A DNA stretch of 64,000 bases from Kosakonia oryzendophytica (GTDB lineage: Bacteria > Pseudomonadota > Gammaproteobacteria > Enterobacterales > Enterobacteriaceae). A program made the position numbers and the translations under genes. The stretch spans positions 39,890-103,889 of the forward strand of contig NZ_FMAY01000015.1 of NCBI RefSeq assembly GCF_900094925.1, given 5' to 3'. The notes under the pieces are model-generated. The model did no database searches, was not told the DNA's origin, and worked only from the letters and a program-made list of their open reading frames with translations. Positions 38,309 through 48,235 of this stretch are shown in pieces; position 1 is the first letter of the stretch; the number at the start of each line of letters is the position of its first letter.

Positions 38309-38449
38309 AAAAGCTCAAGTTGTTAACAGCAATCAGCAAAGGTTAATGCACTATAAAAGTTGCAGCTTTTCTGGCCGGGCGCGGCACATTGCGCCAGGCT
38401 GGAAGAAGACCTTCAATCTGATGACGATGCTGTAGCAAAGTGAGTTTTT

Positions 38450-39457
38450 ATGGCTGATAAAACCCTTCCTTTTTCGGTGCTCGATCTGGCGCCGATCCCG
38501 CAACACTCCAGCGCTCGTGAGGCGTTTACGCACTCACTGGATCTGGCAAAACTCGCCGAAAAGCGCGGTTATCACCGTTACTGGCTGGCGGAGCACCACA
38601 ATATGACCGGTATCGCCAGCGCGGCGACATCGGTGCTGATCGGCTATCTGGCGGCGAATACGCAAACCCTGCATCTGGGCTCCGGCGGCGTTATGCTCCC
38701 TAATCATTCACCACTGGTGATCGCGGAACAGTTCGGCACGCTGAATACGCTTTATCCTGGCCGTATTGATCTTGGGCTGGGTCGTGCGCCTGGCAGCGAT
38801 CAGCGCACAATGATGGCGCTGCGTCGACATATGAGCGGCGATATTGATAACTTCCCGCGTGATGTGGCGGAACTGGTGGACTGGTTTGATGCCCGCGATC
38901 CGAACCCACACGTGCGCCCGGTTCCGGGCTATGGTGAGAAGATCCCGGTCTGGCTACTGGGCTCCAGCCTGTATAGCGCACAACTGGCTGCACAGCTTGG
39001 TCTGCCGTTTGCGTTTGCCTCGCATTTTGCGCCGGATATGCTGTTCCAGGCGCTGCATCTCTACCGCTCCAATTTCAAACCTTCTGAGCGACTGGAAAAA
39101 CCGTACGCGATGGTGTGCATCAATATTGTCGCCGCCGACAGCAACCGCGATGCGGAATTCCTGTTTACCTCCATGCAGCAGGCCTTTGTGAAACTGCGCC
39201 GTGGCGAAAGTGCGCAACTGCCGCCGCCTATCGAGAGTATGGATCAATTCTGGTCGCCAGCAGAGCAATACGGCGTGCAGCAAGCATTAAGTATGTCACT
39301 GGTGGGCGATAAGGCGAAGGTACGCCACGGTCTGGAATCCATTCTGCGGGAAACGGACGCGGACGAGATTATGGTTAATGGGCAGATTTTTGATCACCAG
39401 GCGCGGCTGCACTCTTTCGAGCTGGCCATGCAGGTGAAAGAAGAGCTTCTGGGTTAG
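38450..39457 (+). CDS. yhbW: YhbW, luciferase-like flavin monooxygenase
   Basis: The 335-residue protein is of the bacterial luciferase-like superfamily (LLM/F420-type TIM barrel), with [18 protein letters not shown] near the start and the conserved [27 protein letters not shown] block around residue 75. The substrate is unknown. It probably uses FMN from a partner reductase. The ATG at 38450 follows AAAGTGAG. It lies downstream of ubiUV on the same strand and convergent with mtr. Confidence 0.93.
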   Translation: MADKTLPFSVLDLAPIPQHSSAREAFTHSLDLAKLAEKRGYHRYWLAEHHNMTGIASAATSVLIGYLAANTQTLHLGSGGVMLPNHSPLVIAEQFGTLNTLYPGRIDLGLGRAPGSDQRTMMALRRHMSGDIDNFPRDVAELVDWFDARDPNPHVRPVPGYGEKIPVWLLGSSLYSAQLAAQLGLPFAFASHFAPDMLFQALHLYRSNFKPSERLEKPYAMVCINIVAADSNRDAEFLFTSMQQAFVKLRRGESAQLPPPIESMDQFWSPAEQYGVQQALSMSLVGDKAKVRHGLESILRETDADEIMVNGQIFDHQARLHSFELAMQVKEELLG

Positions 39458-39505
39458 CGTTTCACCGGGTGGCGCAGGCCAGAAGCTACGCCGCCCTGCT
39501 TTATG

Positions 39506-40750
39506 CTACTGATAAACCGGCAACAGATTAAAGCTGGAAAGCAGATGTACCACCGCGTTGCCCGCGCCAAACAACAGGATCAATACAATCATCGGCTTTC
39601 CGCCCCACACGCGGAAAATCGGGCTGCCAAAGCGTTTACGGGATGCATTTGCCAGCAAGGCCGGCACAATGGCCGCCCAGATGGTCGCGGCCAGCCCCGC
39701 ATACCCAATGGCGTATAAAAAACCATTCGGCCAGAGCACACCGCCAATGATCGGTGGCGTGAATGTCAGCAGTGCGGTTTTAAAACGCCCTAACGGGGAG
39801 TCATCAACGTTGAACAAATCCGCCAGATAGTCAAACAGCCCCAGCGTGACACCGAGGAAAGAACTGGCGACGGCAAAATTCGAGAAAATCACCAGCAGCA
39901 GATCCAGACTGCGGCTATTCAGCACACCGCTCAACGCCTGTACCAAGACATCAATATTGCCGCCCTTCGCCGCGATATCGATAAACGCCGGGCGCGGAAT
40001 ATTGCCCATGGTCACCAGCAACCAGATAACGTACAGCCCCAACGCCAGCAGCGTTCCGTAGACCAGGCAACGGATGATGGTGCGCGGATCCTTACCGTAG
40101 TACTTCATCAGGCTTGGTACATTGCCGTGATAACCGAATGAGGCCAGACAGAAAGGCAGGGTCATCAATAAGTAGGGCGTATAGGAGGTGTCACTTTGCG
40201 CCACATTCAACAGCGTGGCGGGCTGCACATGCCCGAGCAAGCTGCCGAAAGTCAGAAAGAACGTGATCACTTTCGCACCCAACACAATCGCGGTCATTCG
40301 GCTGACTGCATGGGTTGAGAGCCAGACGATAAATGCCACTCCCAGTGCAAAGCAGAATCCCGCCAGCCGCGCCGGAACATTCAGCGATAGCTCTGAGAAG
40401 GTGTGGTGCAGAATAGAACCACTTGCCGAAATATAGGCGTAGGTCAGGATATAAAGCACAAAAGCAATGGACACACCATTCACCAGGTTCCAGCCTTTAC
40501 CCAGCAGATCTTTGGTGATCGTGTCAAAGCTCGCACCGCTGCGATAGTTCAGGTTCGCTTCGAGGATCATCAACCCGGAGTGCAACATGCAAAACCAGGT
40601 AAAAACGAGCGCCAGAAGCGACCAGAAGAACCACGCGCCGGACATCACCACTGGCAGCGAAAACATGCCTGCGCCAATGATCGTACCGCCGATGATCACG
40701 ACCCCGCCGAACAGCGAAGGGGAAGCCTGTGTGGTTGTCAGTGTCGACAT
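39506..40750 (-). CDS. mtr: Mtr, high-affinity tryptophan permease
   Basis: The 414-residue protein is an aromatic amino acid permease of the hydroxy/aromatic family (HAAAP) with eleven predicted membrane helices. It starts [16 protein letters not shown], with [15 protein letters not shown] in helix 1, and is close to E. coli Mtr throughout. It imports tryptophan (and indole) with protons. The start at 40750 gives the E. coli length. The upstream frame extension to 40846 runs through the operator and is rejected. A TrpR-type operator lies about 50 bases upstream. Confidence 0.95.
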   Translation of the reverse strand: MSTLTTTQASPSLFGGVVIIGGTIIGAGMFSLPVVMSGAWFFWSLLALVFTWFCMLHSGLMILEANLNYRSGASFDTITKDLLGKGWNLVNGVSIAFVLYILTYAYISASGSILHHTFSELSLNVPARLAGFCFALGVAFIVWLSTHAVSRMTAIVLGAKVITFFLTFGSLLGHVQPATLLNVAQSDTSYTPYLLMTLPFCLASFGYHGNVPSLMKYYGKDPRTIIRCLVYGTLLALGLYVIWLLVTMGNIPRPAFIDIAAKGGNIDVLVQALSGVLNSRSLDLLLVIFSNFAVASSFLGVTLGLFDYLADLFNVDDSPLGRFKTALLTFTPPIIGGVLWPNGFLYAIGYAGLAATIWAAIVPALLANASRKRFGSPIFRVWGGKPMIVLILLFGAGNAVVHLLSSFNLLPVYQ

Positions 40751-40800
40751 CTGAAAAATTCTCCTGTGGTGATGCAATGCCGGAAATGGAACCGCTGCAT

Positions 40801-40820
40801 TGTACCAGTACAGGAGTACA
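40801..40820 (-). promoter_or_regulatory. TrpR/TyrR operator upstream of mtr
   Basis: On the minus strand the 20 bases TGTACTCCTGTACTGGTACA lie 50 bases upstream of the mtr ATG. They closely resemble the mtr operator of E. coli as I recall it, and contain the GTACT/GGTAC palindrome of the TrpR box. Tryptophan-dependent repression is the expected effect. Confidence 0.7.
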
Positions 40821-40833
40821 TTACAGATAAAAA

Positions 40834-40860
40834 AAGCCCCAATCATTTCGACCGGGGCTG
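40834..40860 (-). terminator. deaD terminator
   Basis: On the minus strand AGCCCC and GGGGCT pair, with an interior helix around GGTCGAAATGATT, followed by seven T. It lies between deaD and mtr, which run in the same direction. Confidence 0.8.
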
Positions 40861-40904
40861 TATCTTTTTCTTTACGACCTGTAACGCAGAAGAATCAGCG
40901 TTAA

Positions 40905-42815
40905 TTACGCATCGTTACGACGACGTGGAGCGCTGTCATCACGATCGCGGCGCGGTGCACGACGTTCGCCACCGAAACCACGGCCTTCCTGACGCTCACC
41001 GCTGAAACGGCGACCTTCACCACCGCGACCGCCTTCACGACGCTCGCCACCGAAACCACCGCCACGACGCTCACCACCACCGCGACGTTCGCTACGTTCA
41101 CGCGGCTGCGCATCGCCCAGCAGTTGCATATTCATCGGCTTGTTCAGAATACGCGTGCGGGTAAAGTGCTGAAGCACTTCGCCCGGCATGCCTTTCGGCA
41201 GCTCGATAGTGGAGTGGGTGCCAAACAGTTTGATGTTACCGATGTAGCGGCTGCTGATGTCGCCTTCGTTAGCGATAGCGCCAACGATATGACGAACTTC
41301 AACACCGTCATCACGGCCCACTTCAATGCGGTACAGTTCCATTTCACCAACATCACGACGCTCACGACGCGGACGATCTTCACCACCACGTTCCGGACGG
41401 TCGCCACGCGGGCCACGATCGTTACGATCGCCACGGCGTTCGAAACGGTCATCACGCTCACGGAATTCGCGACGCGGACGCATCGGCGCATCCGGCGGCA
41501 GAATCAGCGGACGTTCGCCCTGCGCCATTTTCAGCAGTGCAGCGGCCAGCGTTTCGATATCCATCTCTTCTTCAGAAGAAGGCTGGATTTTCGCCAGCAG
41601 CGCACGGTACTGGTCCAGATCGCTGCTTTCCAGTTGCTGCTGTACTTTTGCGGCAAATTTTTCCAAACGGCGTTTACCCAGCAGTTCTGCGTTCGGCAGC
41701 TCTACTTCCGGAATGGTCAGCTTCATCGTACGTTCGATATTGCGCAGCAGGCGGCGTTCGCGGTTCTCAACGAACAGCAGCGCGCGACCAGCACGACCCG
41801 CACGACCGGTACGGCCAATACGGTGAACGTAGGATTCAGAATCCATCGGGATGTCATAGTTGACAACCAGGCTGATGCGTTCAACATCCAGACCACGCGC
41901 CGCAACGTCGGTCGCAATCAGGATATCGAGACGACCATCTTTCAGGCGTTCCAGCGTCTGCTCACGCAGCGCCTGGTTCATGTCACCGTTCAGCGCGGCG
42001 CTGTTATAGCCGTTACGCTCCAGCGCTTCCGCCACTTCCAGCGTTGCGTTTTTGGTACGCACGAAAATGATCGCCGCATCAAAATCTTCCGCTTCCAGGA
42101 AGCGAACCAACGCTTCATTTTTACGCATGCCATACACCGTCCAGTAGCTCTGGCTGATGTCCGGGCGCGTGGTAACGCTGGACTGAATGCGCACTTCCTG
42201 CGGCTCTTTCATAAAGCGGCGGGTGATGCGACGGATAGCTTCCGGCATGGTTGCAGAGAACAGCGCGGTCTGATGACCTTCCGGGATCTGCGCCATGATG
42301 GTTTCTACGTCTTCGATAAAGCCCATACGCAGCATTTCGTCGGCTTCATCCAGTACCAGACCGCTCAGTTTAGAGAGATCCAGCGTACCGCGTTTCAGGT
42401 GATCCAACAGACGACCCGGCGTACCGACGACGATCTGCGGCCCCTGACGCAGGGCGCGTAATTGCACGTCATAACGCTGGCCGCCATACAGAGCAACCAC
42501 GTTTACACCGCGCATATGTTTAGAGAAATCGGTCATCGCTTCAGCGACCTGAACCGCCAGTTCGCGGGTCGGAGCGAGCACGAGGATCTGCGGCGCACGC
42601 AGGTCCGGATCGATGTTGTTAAGCAGTGGCAGGGAAAACGCTGCGGTTTTACCACTACCAGTCTGGGCCATACCCAGCACGTCACGACCAGAAAGCAGGT
42701 GCGGAATGCACTCAGCCTGGATCGGAGATGGTTTTTCGTAACCGAGATCGTTAAGGGCTTCAAGGATAGGAGCCTTCAGGCCCAGATCTGCAAAAGTGGT
42801 TTCGAATTCAGCCAT
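40905..42815 (-). CDS. deaD: DeaD (CsdA), cold-shock DEAD-box RNA helicase
   Basis: The 636-residue helicase has both RecA-like domains: Walker A AQTGSGKT at residues 50-57, DEAD in [11 protein letters not shown] in LFSATMP, and HRIGRTGR at the end of domain 2. A DbpA-like RNA-binding domain follows (about residues 480-560), and then an Arg/Gly-rich tail with [12 protein letters not shown] repeats. DeaD helps ribosome large-subunit assembly, mRNA decay and translation in the cold. The ATG at 42815 gives the E. coli start MAEFETTF. The start lies inside the end of yrbN. Confidence 0.97.
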   Translation of the reverse strand: MAEFETTFADLGLKAPILEALNDLGYEKPSPIQAECIPHLLSGRDVLGMAQTGSGKTAAFSLPLLNNIDPDLRAPQILVLAPTRELAVQVAEAMTDFSKHMRGVNVVALYGGQRYDVQLRALRQGPQIVVGTPGRLLDHLKRGTLDLSKLSGLVLDEADEMLRMGFIEDVETIMAQIPEGHQTALFSATMPEAIRRITRRFMKEPQEVRIQSSVTTRPDISQSYWTVYGMRKNEALVRFLEAEDFDAAIIFVRTKNATLEVAEALERNGYNSAALNGDMNQALREQTLERLKDGRLDILIATDVAARGLDVERISLVVNYDIPMDSESYVHRIGRTGRAGRAGRALLFVENRERRLLRNIERTMKLTIPEVELPNAELLGKRRLEKFAAKVQQQLESSDLDQYRALLAKIQPSSEEEMDIETLAAALLKMAQGERPLILPPDAPMRPRREFRERDDRFERRGDRNDRGPRGDRPERGGEDRPRRERRDVGEMELYRIEVGRDDGVEVRHIVGAIANEGDISSRYIGNIKLFGTHSTIELPKGMPGEVLQHFTRTRILNKPMNMQLLGDAQPRERSERRGGGERRGGGFGGERREGGRGGEGRRFSGERQEGRGFGGERRAPRRDRDDSAPRRRNDA

Positions 42816-42888
42816 GTAGTACAAGTGCCTCTATGTCATTGGCGGCCAGTCTACATAACTCATCGTGAAAAAAATTAGCAATTTTCAT
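42808..42888 (-). CDS. yrbN: YrbN, 26-residue leader peptide/small protein upstream of deaD
   Basis: A frame of 26 codons starts at ATG 42886-42888 and ends at TGA 42808-42810, overlapping the deaD start by eight bases. The peptide starts MKIANFF and ends LVLHG, which agrees with E. coli YrbN as I remember it. The overlap suggests translational coupling to deaD. It is too short to judge function, and is either a leader peptide or a small protein. Confidence 0.85.
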   Translation of the reverse strand: MKIANFFHDELCRLAANDIEALVLHG

Positions 42889-42994
42889 TGAAAAGTGTGA
42901 ACCGGCTCAAAGTAGGTTAATTAACGAACAATAAAGCCCTCACCCGTGAAGGTGATGGCAATCAAAAGAGATTACGGGCTGATGTGTTCGTCAG

Positions 42995-43879
42995 CTATTG
43001 CTGGTCCGATTCTGCCAGGTCGTCGTGCTCCTGGCCCAAGAGCGCTAATTCCAACAATGCGTAACGGTGCTCAACAAAGTTATGTACGTTGTTAGCAACC
43101 GCCAGTTTGAACAGTGCCGTGGCGCTGTCCTTATCCCCCAGACTTAGGTAGTACTTACCTAAATAGAAGTTGGTTTCACTGAGATGCTCAGCGAGCGAGG
43201 TGTTATCCGTTGCGTCTGCCTTCAGGCGATCCATTAGCGTTGCTTCGCTAATGTCGCCGAGGTAGAACTCGACAATGTTCCATCCCCACTGTTCCTGGTC
43301 CGATTTTTCGAAGCGCTGTTTCAGTGCTTCTTTAGCCTGCTTCTCATCGAGCTTCCGCTCAACGATGTAAAGCCACAGACTGCGGAAAGGATCATTAGGA
43401 TCGTCTTGATAAAACGCCAGCAGATCATCTTGCGCTAACTTATCACGACCGCCGTAATGCAAGGCGATACCGCGATTCAAGTGCGCGTAGTTGTAAGTTG
43501 GATCAAGCTCAAGTACAGAATCAAACGCTTCATAGGCAGCATCAAAATTGCCTGCCTGCGTTAAATAAATGCCTAAGTAATTGAATACTTCAGGCATATC
43601 GGGTCTGATCGCAAGCGCTTGTGAAAAATCATTCCGCGCCAAAGCTCTCAAACCGAGGCTATCATACAATACTCCGCGCTCATATAAAAGCTGTGCGCGT
43701 TCGTCATCGGTTAAAGCCCGACTGGCAAGAATTTGTTCCATGCGTGCCAGAATCACTTCCTGCTGCAAAGTCGGTTGCAATGGCACCGCGAGGACTTCGC
43801 TCTTACGCCAGGCAGAGTTGCTGCATCCTGCCAGCGTTAAAGCTGTCGCAACGAAACACCAGCGCAAAAAAGGCTTCAT
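42995..43879 (-). CDS. nlpI: NlpI, TPR lipoprotein
   Basis: The 294-residue outer-membrane lipoprotein has lipobox LAGC with acceptor Cys19 and then tetratricopeptide repeats (about residues 62-235, with [19 protein letters not shown] and [15 protein letters not shown]). NlpI is an adaptor for the protease Prc and scaffolds peptidoglycan endopeptidases. It is near-identical to the E. coli protein. GGGAGTGGGAA before the ATG at 43879 is a strong ribosome site. It is downstream of pnp, separated by a hairpin, and may be partly co-transcribed with it. Confidence 0.96.
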   Translation of the reverse strand: MKPFLRWCFVATALTLAGCSNSAWRKSEVLAVPLQPTLQQEVILARMEQILASRALTDDERAQLLYERGVLYDSLGLRALARNDFSQALAIRPDMPEVFNYLGIYLTQAGNFDAAYEAFDSVLELDPTYNYAHLNRGIALHYGGRDKLAQDDLLAFYQDDPNDPFRSLWLYIVERKLDEKQAKEALKQRFEKSDQEQWGWNIVEFYLGDISEATLMDRLKADATDNTSLAEHLSETNFYLGKYYLSLGDKDSATALFKLAVANNVHNFVEHRYALLELALLGQEHDDLAESDQQ

Positions 43880-43955
43880 TTCCCACTCCCGAAGACAACT
43901 ATTGGATGAACGTCCTGTCCCCCGGCTGCAAACATGGCGTCCTGCCTGCTAATAC

Positions 43956-43977
43956 GCCCTCCGCATAGGCGGAGGGC
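43956..43977 (-). terminator. Hairpin between pnp and nlpI
   Basis: GCCCTCCGC (43956-43964) and GCGGAGGGC (43969-43977) form a perfect 9-bp stem with a 4-nt loop, about ten bases after the pnp stop. No long T run follows, so it may partly terminate and protect the pnp mRNA end. Confidence 0.65.
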
Positions 43978-43987
43978 AAAGGCAACC

Positions 43988-46123
43988 TTACTCGCCCTGC
44001 TCTGCCTGCGGCGCTTCTGCCGCTTCAGCAGGCTGAGTTTGCTCAGTTGCTTCTTTAATGCTCAGACGGATACGGCCCTGGCGATCAACTTCCAGAACTT
44101 TCACCGGCACTTCCTGGCCCATCTGCAGATAGTCGGTCACTTTCTCAACACGCTTGTCAGCGATCTGAGAAATATGCACCAGACCTTCTTTACCGCCGCC
44201 GATGGCAACAAACGCGCCAAAGTCAACGATACGGGTCACTTTACCGTTATAGATGCGGCCCACTTCGATCTCAGCGGTGATCTCTTCGATACGGCGGATA
44301 GCATGTTTTGCTTTATCGCCGTCGGTTGCCGCAATTTTCACGGTACCGTCATCTTCGATTTCAATGGTTGTGCCGGTTTCTTCGGTCAGCGCGCGGATCA
44401 CGGAGCCGCCTTTACCGATCACGTCTTTGATCTTGTCCGGATTGATCTTGATGGTATGGATACGCGGTGCGAATTCAGAAATATCGCCGCGTGGCGCGTT
44501 AATCGCCTGCTCCATCACGCCCAGAATATGCAAACGTGCGCCTTTCGCCTGATTCAGCGCAACCTGCATGATCTCTTTGGTGATACCTTCAATTTTGATA
44601 TCCATCTGCAGCGCAGAGATACCGTCGCGGGAACCCGCAACTTTGAAGTCCATATCGCCCAGGTGGTCTTCATCGCCCAGGATATCAGACAGAACAACAA
44701 AGTTGTCGCCTTCTTTCACCAGACCCATTGCGATACCAGCTACGGCCGCTTTCACCGGCACGCCAGCGTCCATCAGCGCCAGAGATGCGCCGCACACAGA
44801 TGCCATGGAGGAAGAACCGTTAGATTCGGTGATTTCAGAAACCACGCGCACGGTGTACGGGAATTTTTCTGCATCCGGCATGACTGCCAGTACGCCGCGT
44901 TTCGCCAGACGACCGTGACCAATTTCACGACGTTTCGGCGAACCCACCATCCCGGTTTCGCCTACGGAGTACGGAGGGAAGTTGTAATGGAACAGGAAGG
45001 AATCAGTACGCTCGCCCATCAGTTCATCGATGATCTGTGCATCACGTGCGGTACCCAGCGTTGCGGTCACTAGCGCCTGCGTTTCACCACGGGTGAACAG
45101 TGCTGAACCGTGAGTACGCGGCAGTACGCCAGTGCGAACGTCCAGACCACGGATCATGTCTTTTTCGCGACCATCGATACGCGGTTCGCCAGCCAGTACG
45201 CGGCTACGCACAACCTTTTTCTCGATAGCGTGCAGGATTTCACCCAGCTCGTTAGCATCCAGCGTTTCGTCTTCAGCAACCAGCGTCGCGATAGTTTCAG
45301 ACTTGATCACGTCAACCTGAGCATAACGCTCTTGTTTGTCAGTGATGCGGTAAGCATCGCTCAGACGAGATTCCGCCAGCGCAGCAACACGCGCATTTAA
45401 CGCTTCGTTTACTGCTTCCGGCTGCCAATCCCAGCGCGGTTTGCCAGCTTCTTTCACCAGCTCGTTGATGTTCTGGATAACAACCTGCTGCTGGTCGTGG
45501 CCAAATACCACTGCGCCCAGCATCTGGTCTTCGCTCAGCAGTTCTGCTTCGGATTCAACCATCAGAACCGCGGCTTCAGTACCGGCAACGACCAGATCCA
45601 GCTTACTTGCTTTCAGCTCTTCCTGAGTCGGGTTCAGCACGTACTGGTCGTTGATATAACCAACGCGAGCCGCACCGATTGGGCCGTTAAACGGGATACC
45701 AGACAGAGACAGCGCAGCAGAAGCACCGATCATCGATACGATGTCCGGGTTAACCTGCGGGTTAACGGAAACAACAGTAGCAATAACCTGAACTTCGTTA
45801 ACGAAACCTTCCGGGAACAGCGGACGAACCGGGCGGTCAATCAGACGCGCAATCAGGGTTTCGCCTTCGCTCGGACGGCCTTCACGACGAAAGAAACCAC
45901 CAGGGATTTTACCTGCAGCGTAAGTACGCTCCTGATAGTTAACGGTCAGTGGGAAAAAGTCCTGACCTGGTTTAGCTTTTTTCTGACCAACAACAGTAAC
46001 GAATACGGCGGTGTCATCCATGCTTACCATTACGGCAGCGGTGGCCTGACGGGCCATCATGCCAGTTTCCAGCGTGACGGTGTGTTGGCCATACTGGAAT
46101 TTACGAACGATCGGATTCAGCAA
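43988..46123 (-). CDS. pnp: PNPase, polynucleotide phosphorylase
   Basis: The 711-residue protein is the 3'-5' phosphorolytic exoribonuclease of the RNA degradosome. Two RNase PH-like cores occupy about residues 1-210 and 310-540, then a KH domain (about 553-610, with [20 protein letters not shown]) and an S1 domain (about 622-690). The start is a TTG at 46123, which is also the known start in E. coli, preceded by AAAGGATAG. The upstream leader, with hairpins, is the site where PNPase and RNase III auto-regulate. It is downstream of rpsO. Confidence 0.97.
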   Translation of the reverse strand: MLNPIVRKFQYGQHTVTLETGMMARQATAAVMVSMDDTAVFVTVVGQKKAKPGQDFFPLTVNYQERTYAAGKIPGGFFRREGRPSEGETLIARLIDRPVRPLFPEGFVNEVQVIATVVSVNPQVNPDIVSMIGASAALSLSGIPFNGPIGAARVGYINDQYVLNPTQEELKASKLDLVVAGTEAAVLMVESEAELLSEDQMLGAVVFGHDQQQVVIQNINELVKEAGKPRWDWQPEAVNEALNARVAALAESRLSDAYRITDKQERYAQVDVIKSETIATLVAEDETLDANELGEILHAIEKKVVRSRVLAGEPRIDGREKDMIRGLDVRTGVLPRTHGSALFTRGETQALVTATLGTARDAQIIDELMGERTDSFLFHYNFPPYSVGETGMVGSPKRREIGHGRLAKRGVLAVMPDAEKFPYTVRVVSEITESNGSSSMASVCGASLALMDAGVPVKAAVAGIAMGLVKEGDNFVVLSDILGDEDHLGDMDFKVAGSRDGISALQMDIKIEGITKEIMQVALNQAKGARLHILGVMEQAINAPRGDISEFAPRIHTIKINPDKIKDVIGKGGSVIRALTEETGTTIEIEDDGTVKIAATDGDKAKHAIRRIEEITAEIEVGRIYNGKVTRIVDFGAFVAIGGGKEGLVHISQIADKRVEKVTDYLQMGQEVPVKVLEVDRQGRIRLSIKEATEQTQPAEAAEAPQAEQGE

Positions 46124-46330
46124 AATTCTATCCTTTCTTAATGAATATCAGCACACCGCTGGCGTGCTGAGTATTTAACCGGACCTTCTTGCATCCTCGC
46201 GACTAATGACAACCCTGACCCGCCCCATTGCGGATAAAGCCTCTCATTAGCCGCGCGAACCTCTGCAACGAAGATCATACATGGCAACAATACATTAGTT
46301 TACTGCCAATTGCTGCCGCCTGGTTGAAAA
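46124..46330. promoter_or_regulatory. pnp leader / rpsO-pnp intergenic region
   Basis: The pnp leader on the minus strand contains TCAGCAC/GTGCTGA paired at 46149-46171 and a larger folded region upstream, which in E. coli is the RNase III processing stem through which PNPase represses itself. In E. coli an sRNA, SraG, is transcribed on the opposite strand here. I see no strong plus-strand promoter or T-tract to confirm it, so I do not call SraG. Confidence 0.6.
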
Positions 46331-46351
46331 AAGGGGCCTTGAAGGCCCCTT
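46331..46351 (-). terminator. rpsO terminator
   Basis: AAGGGGCCTT and AAGGCCCCTT pair perfectly, with TTTTTTC on the minus strand after the stem. It lies 18 bases after the rpsO stop. In E. coli this terminator is leaky, so pnp can be read through. Confidence 0.9.
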
Positions 46352-46368
46352 CTTGAAACTCGCCAGAC

Positions 46369-46734
<366 letters not shown>

Positions 46735-46785
46735 TTAAGCGGCAATATTCTACTCGCAGTAGCAGCTTCCCGCAAGGAGAGGCCG

Positions 46786-47733
46786 TTATACGGCAGGATA
46801 CTCCACAACCAGACGACGCGGTGCAATGCGGCCTTCATCGTCAATTTCACCCATGCCGATGAATTTCGCTTCGTCACCTTCTGTCACGCGTACCAGCCCC
46901 TCTTTTGGTGCGGCCGATGTACGCACCGGCTGACCGTTTTTAAAGTACGCAGCCACAACGGACGGAATATTAACAACCGGGAAATCAGACGCAGGGCTGT
47001 CCATCGGCATGAGCAAGGGATCCAATAATTGCGCCGCCGGAATAGCCTGCTGCTCAGCCTGCTCCACCAGTTCAAGTAACTGTTCAAGCGTGACCATTCG
47101 CTCGACGGGGTACTTACTCACCGCCAGACGACGCAGGTAAATAACGTGTGCGCCGCAACCGAGTTTCTCGCCAAGATCATCAACGATCGTGCGGATATAC
47201 GTCCCCTTCGAGCAATGAATTTCCAACTCAAGTTCATTACCTTCATGGCGTATAAACAGCAGCTCATAAACCGTGATTGGCCGGGCCTCACGCGGGACGT
47301 CAATCCCCTGGCGCGCATATTCGTAGAGCTTCTTTCCTTGATACTTCAACGCAGAATACATCGACGGGATCTGTTGCGTATCACCGCGGAAACTTTCCAA
47401 CGCCGCCGCCAGTTGCTCTGCGGTGAACGTCAGCGGGCGTTCTTCAACAATCTGCCCATCTGCATCCGAGGTATCCGTACGCTGACCAAGGCGAGCAATC
47501 ACCCGATAGCGTTTATCAGAATCCAGCAAATATTGAGAGAATTTCGTCGCTTCACCCAGACAAATCGGCAGCATGCCGGTGGCCAGCGGATCCAGCGCGC
47601 CAGTATGCCCGGCGCGGTTGGCATTATAGAGGCGCTTCACTTTTTGCAAGACATCATTGCTGGACGCGCCTTGCTGTTTATCCAGCAGCAACACGCCATG
47701 CACATCGCGACCGCGACGACGAGGACGACTCAT
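46786..47733 (-). CDS. truB: TruB, tRNA pseudouridine-55 synthase
   Basis: The 315-residue protein makes pseudouridine 55 in the T loop of tRNAs and also acts as a tRNA chaperone. The catalytic aspartate is Asp48 in [14 protein letters not shown]. The C-terminal PUA-like domain covers about residues 245-310. The start ATG overlaps the rbfA stop by one base (TGATG), so translation is coupled. Length is one residue longer than in E. coli. Confidence 0.97.
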   Translation of the reverse strand: MSRPRRRGRDVHGVLLLDKQQGASSNDVLQKVKRLYNANRAGHTGALDPLATGMLPICLGEATKFSQYLLDSDKRYRVIARLGQRTDTSDADGQIVEERPLTFTAEQLAAALESFRGDTQQIPSMYSALKYQGKKLYEYARQGIDVPREARPITVYELLFIRHEGNELELEIHCSKGTYIRTIVDDLGEKLGCGAHVIYLRRLAVSKYPVERMVTLEQLLELVEQAEQQAIPAAQLLDPLLMPMDSPASDFPVVNIPSVVAAYFKNGQPVRTSAAPKEGLVRVTEGDEAKFIGMGEIDDEGRIAPRRLVVEYPAV

Positions 47734-48134
47734 CAGTCCTCCTTGCTGTCGTCCGGATTCACCCGACGCTCGTCATCGTGTTTCACAACGCTTGTTACGA
47801 GATTAGACATGCGCATCCCTTCTACCAGCGAGTTGTCATAGAAGAAGGTCAGTTCCGGCACAATACGCAAACGCATCGCTTTCCCCAACAGGGTACGGAT
47901 AAATCCTGACGCATCATGCAATGCTTTAATACCCGCTTTGACAGAGGCTTCGTCTTTGTCGTTGAGGAACGTCACAAACACTTTGGCGTAAGCCAGATCG
48001 CGGGACACTTCCACTCCAGAAACGGTGGTCATCATGCCTAAACGCGGATCTTTAATTTCGCGCTGCAAGATGATAGCAATTTCTTTTTGCAGCTCCTGAG
48101 CGACGCGCTGAGGGCGACCAAATTCTTTCGCCAT
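47733..48134 (-). CDS. rbfA: RbfA, 30S ribosome-binding factor
   Basis: The 133-residue KH-fold protein assists late 30S maturation by binding near helix 1 of 16S rRNA and is needed for cold adaptation. Conserved blocks are [16 protein letters not shown] near residue 20-35 and [15 protein letters not shown] near 48-62, with a basic/acidic tail after residue 110. It follows infB after 101 bp (with a hairpin and a REP element) and overlaps truB by one base. Confidence 0.96.
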   Translation of the reverse strand: MAKEFGRPQRVAQELQKEIAIILQREIKDPRLGMMTTVSGVEVSRDLAYAKVFVTFLNDKDEASVKAGIKALHDASGFIRTLLGKAMRLRIVPELTFFYDNSLVEGMRMSNLVTSVVKHDDERRVNPDDSKED

Positions 48135-48150
48135 AATAATTCTCCAGACT

Positions 48151-48173
48151 AAAAAGGGGCCGTAGCCCCTTTT
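48151..48173 (-). terminator. Hairpin between infB and rbfA
   Basis: AAAAGGGGC (48152-48160) and GCCCCTTTT (48165-48173) pair around CGTA, with an additional T on the minus strand. It resembles a terminator, yet the operon continues, so it probably attenuates or protects the infB end. Confidence 0.65.
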
Positions 48174-48183
48174 GATATTTCTT

Positions 48184-48213
48184 GCCGGGTGGCGCTTCGC
48201 TTACCCGGCCTAC
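48184..48213. repeat. REP element between infB and rbfA
   Basis: GCCGGGTGGCGCTTCGCTTACCCGGC is followed by CTAC. It matches the enterobacterial repetitive extragenic palindrome pattern (GCCGGATGGCGGC...CCGGCCTAC). Only one clear copy was noticed in this window. REP elements may bind IHF or gyrase or stabilise mRNA. Confidence 0.75.
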
Positions 48214-48235
48214 ATGACTGACACTGTCGCGTCGA

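Noticed and set aside
41124..42461. 445-codon plus-strand open frame
   Set aside because: Antisense to deaD; Thr/Phe/Arg-rich mirror sequence with no recognisable domain.
43934..45073. 379-codon plus-strand open frame
   Set aside because: Antisense to pnp and without family features.
46124..46330. SraG sRNA gene opposite pnp
   Set aside because: Expected from E. coli synteny, but I could not see a convincing plus-strand promoter and terminator.
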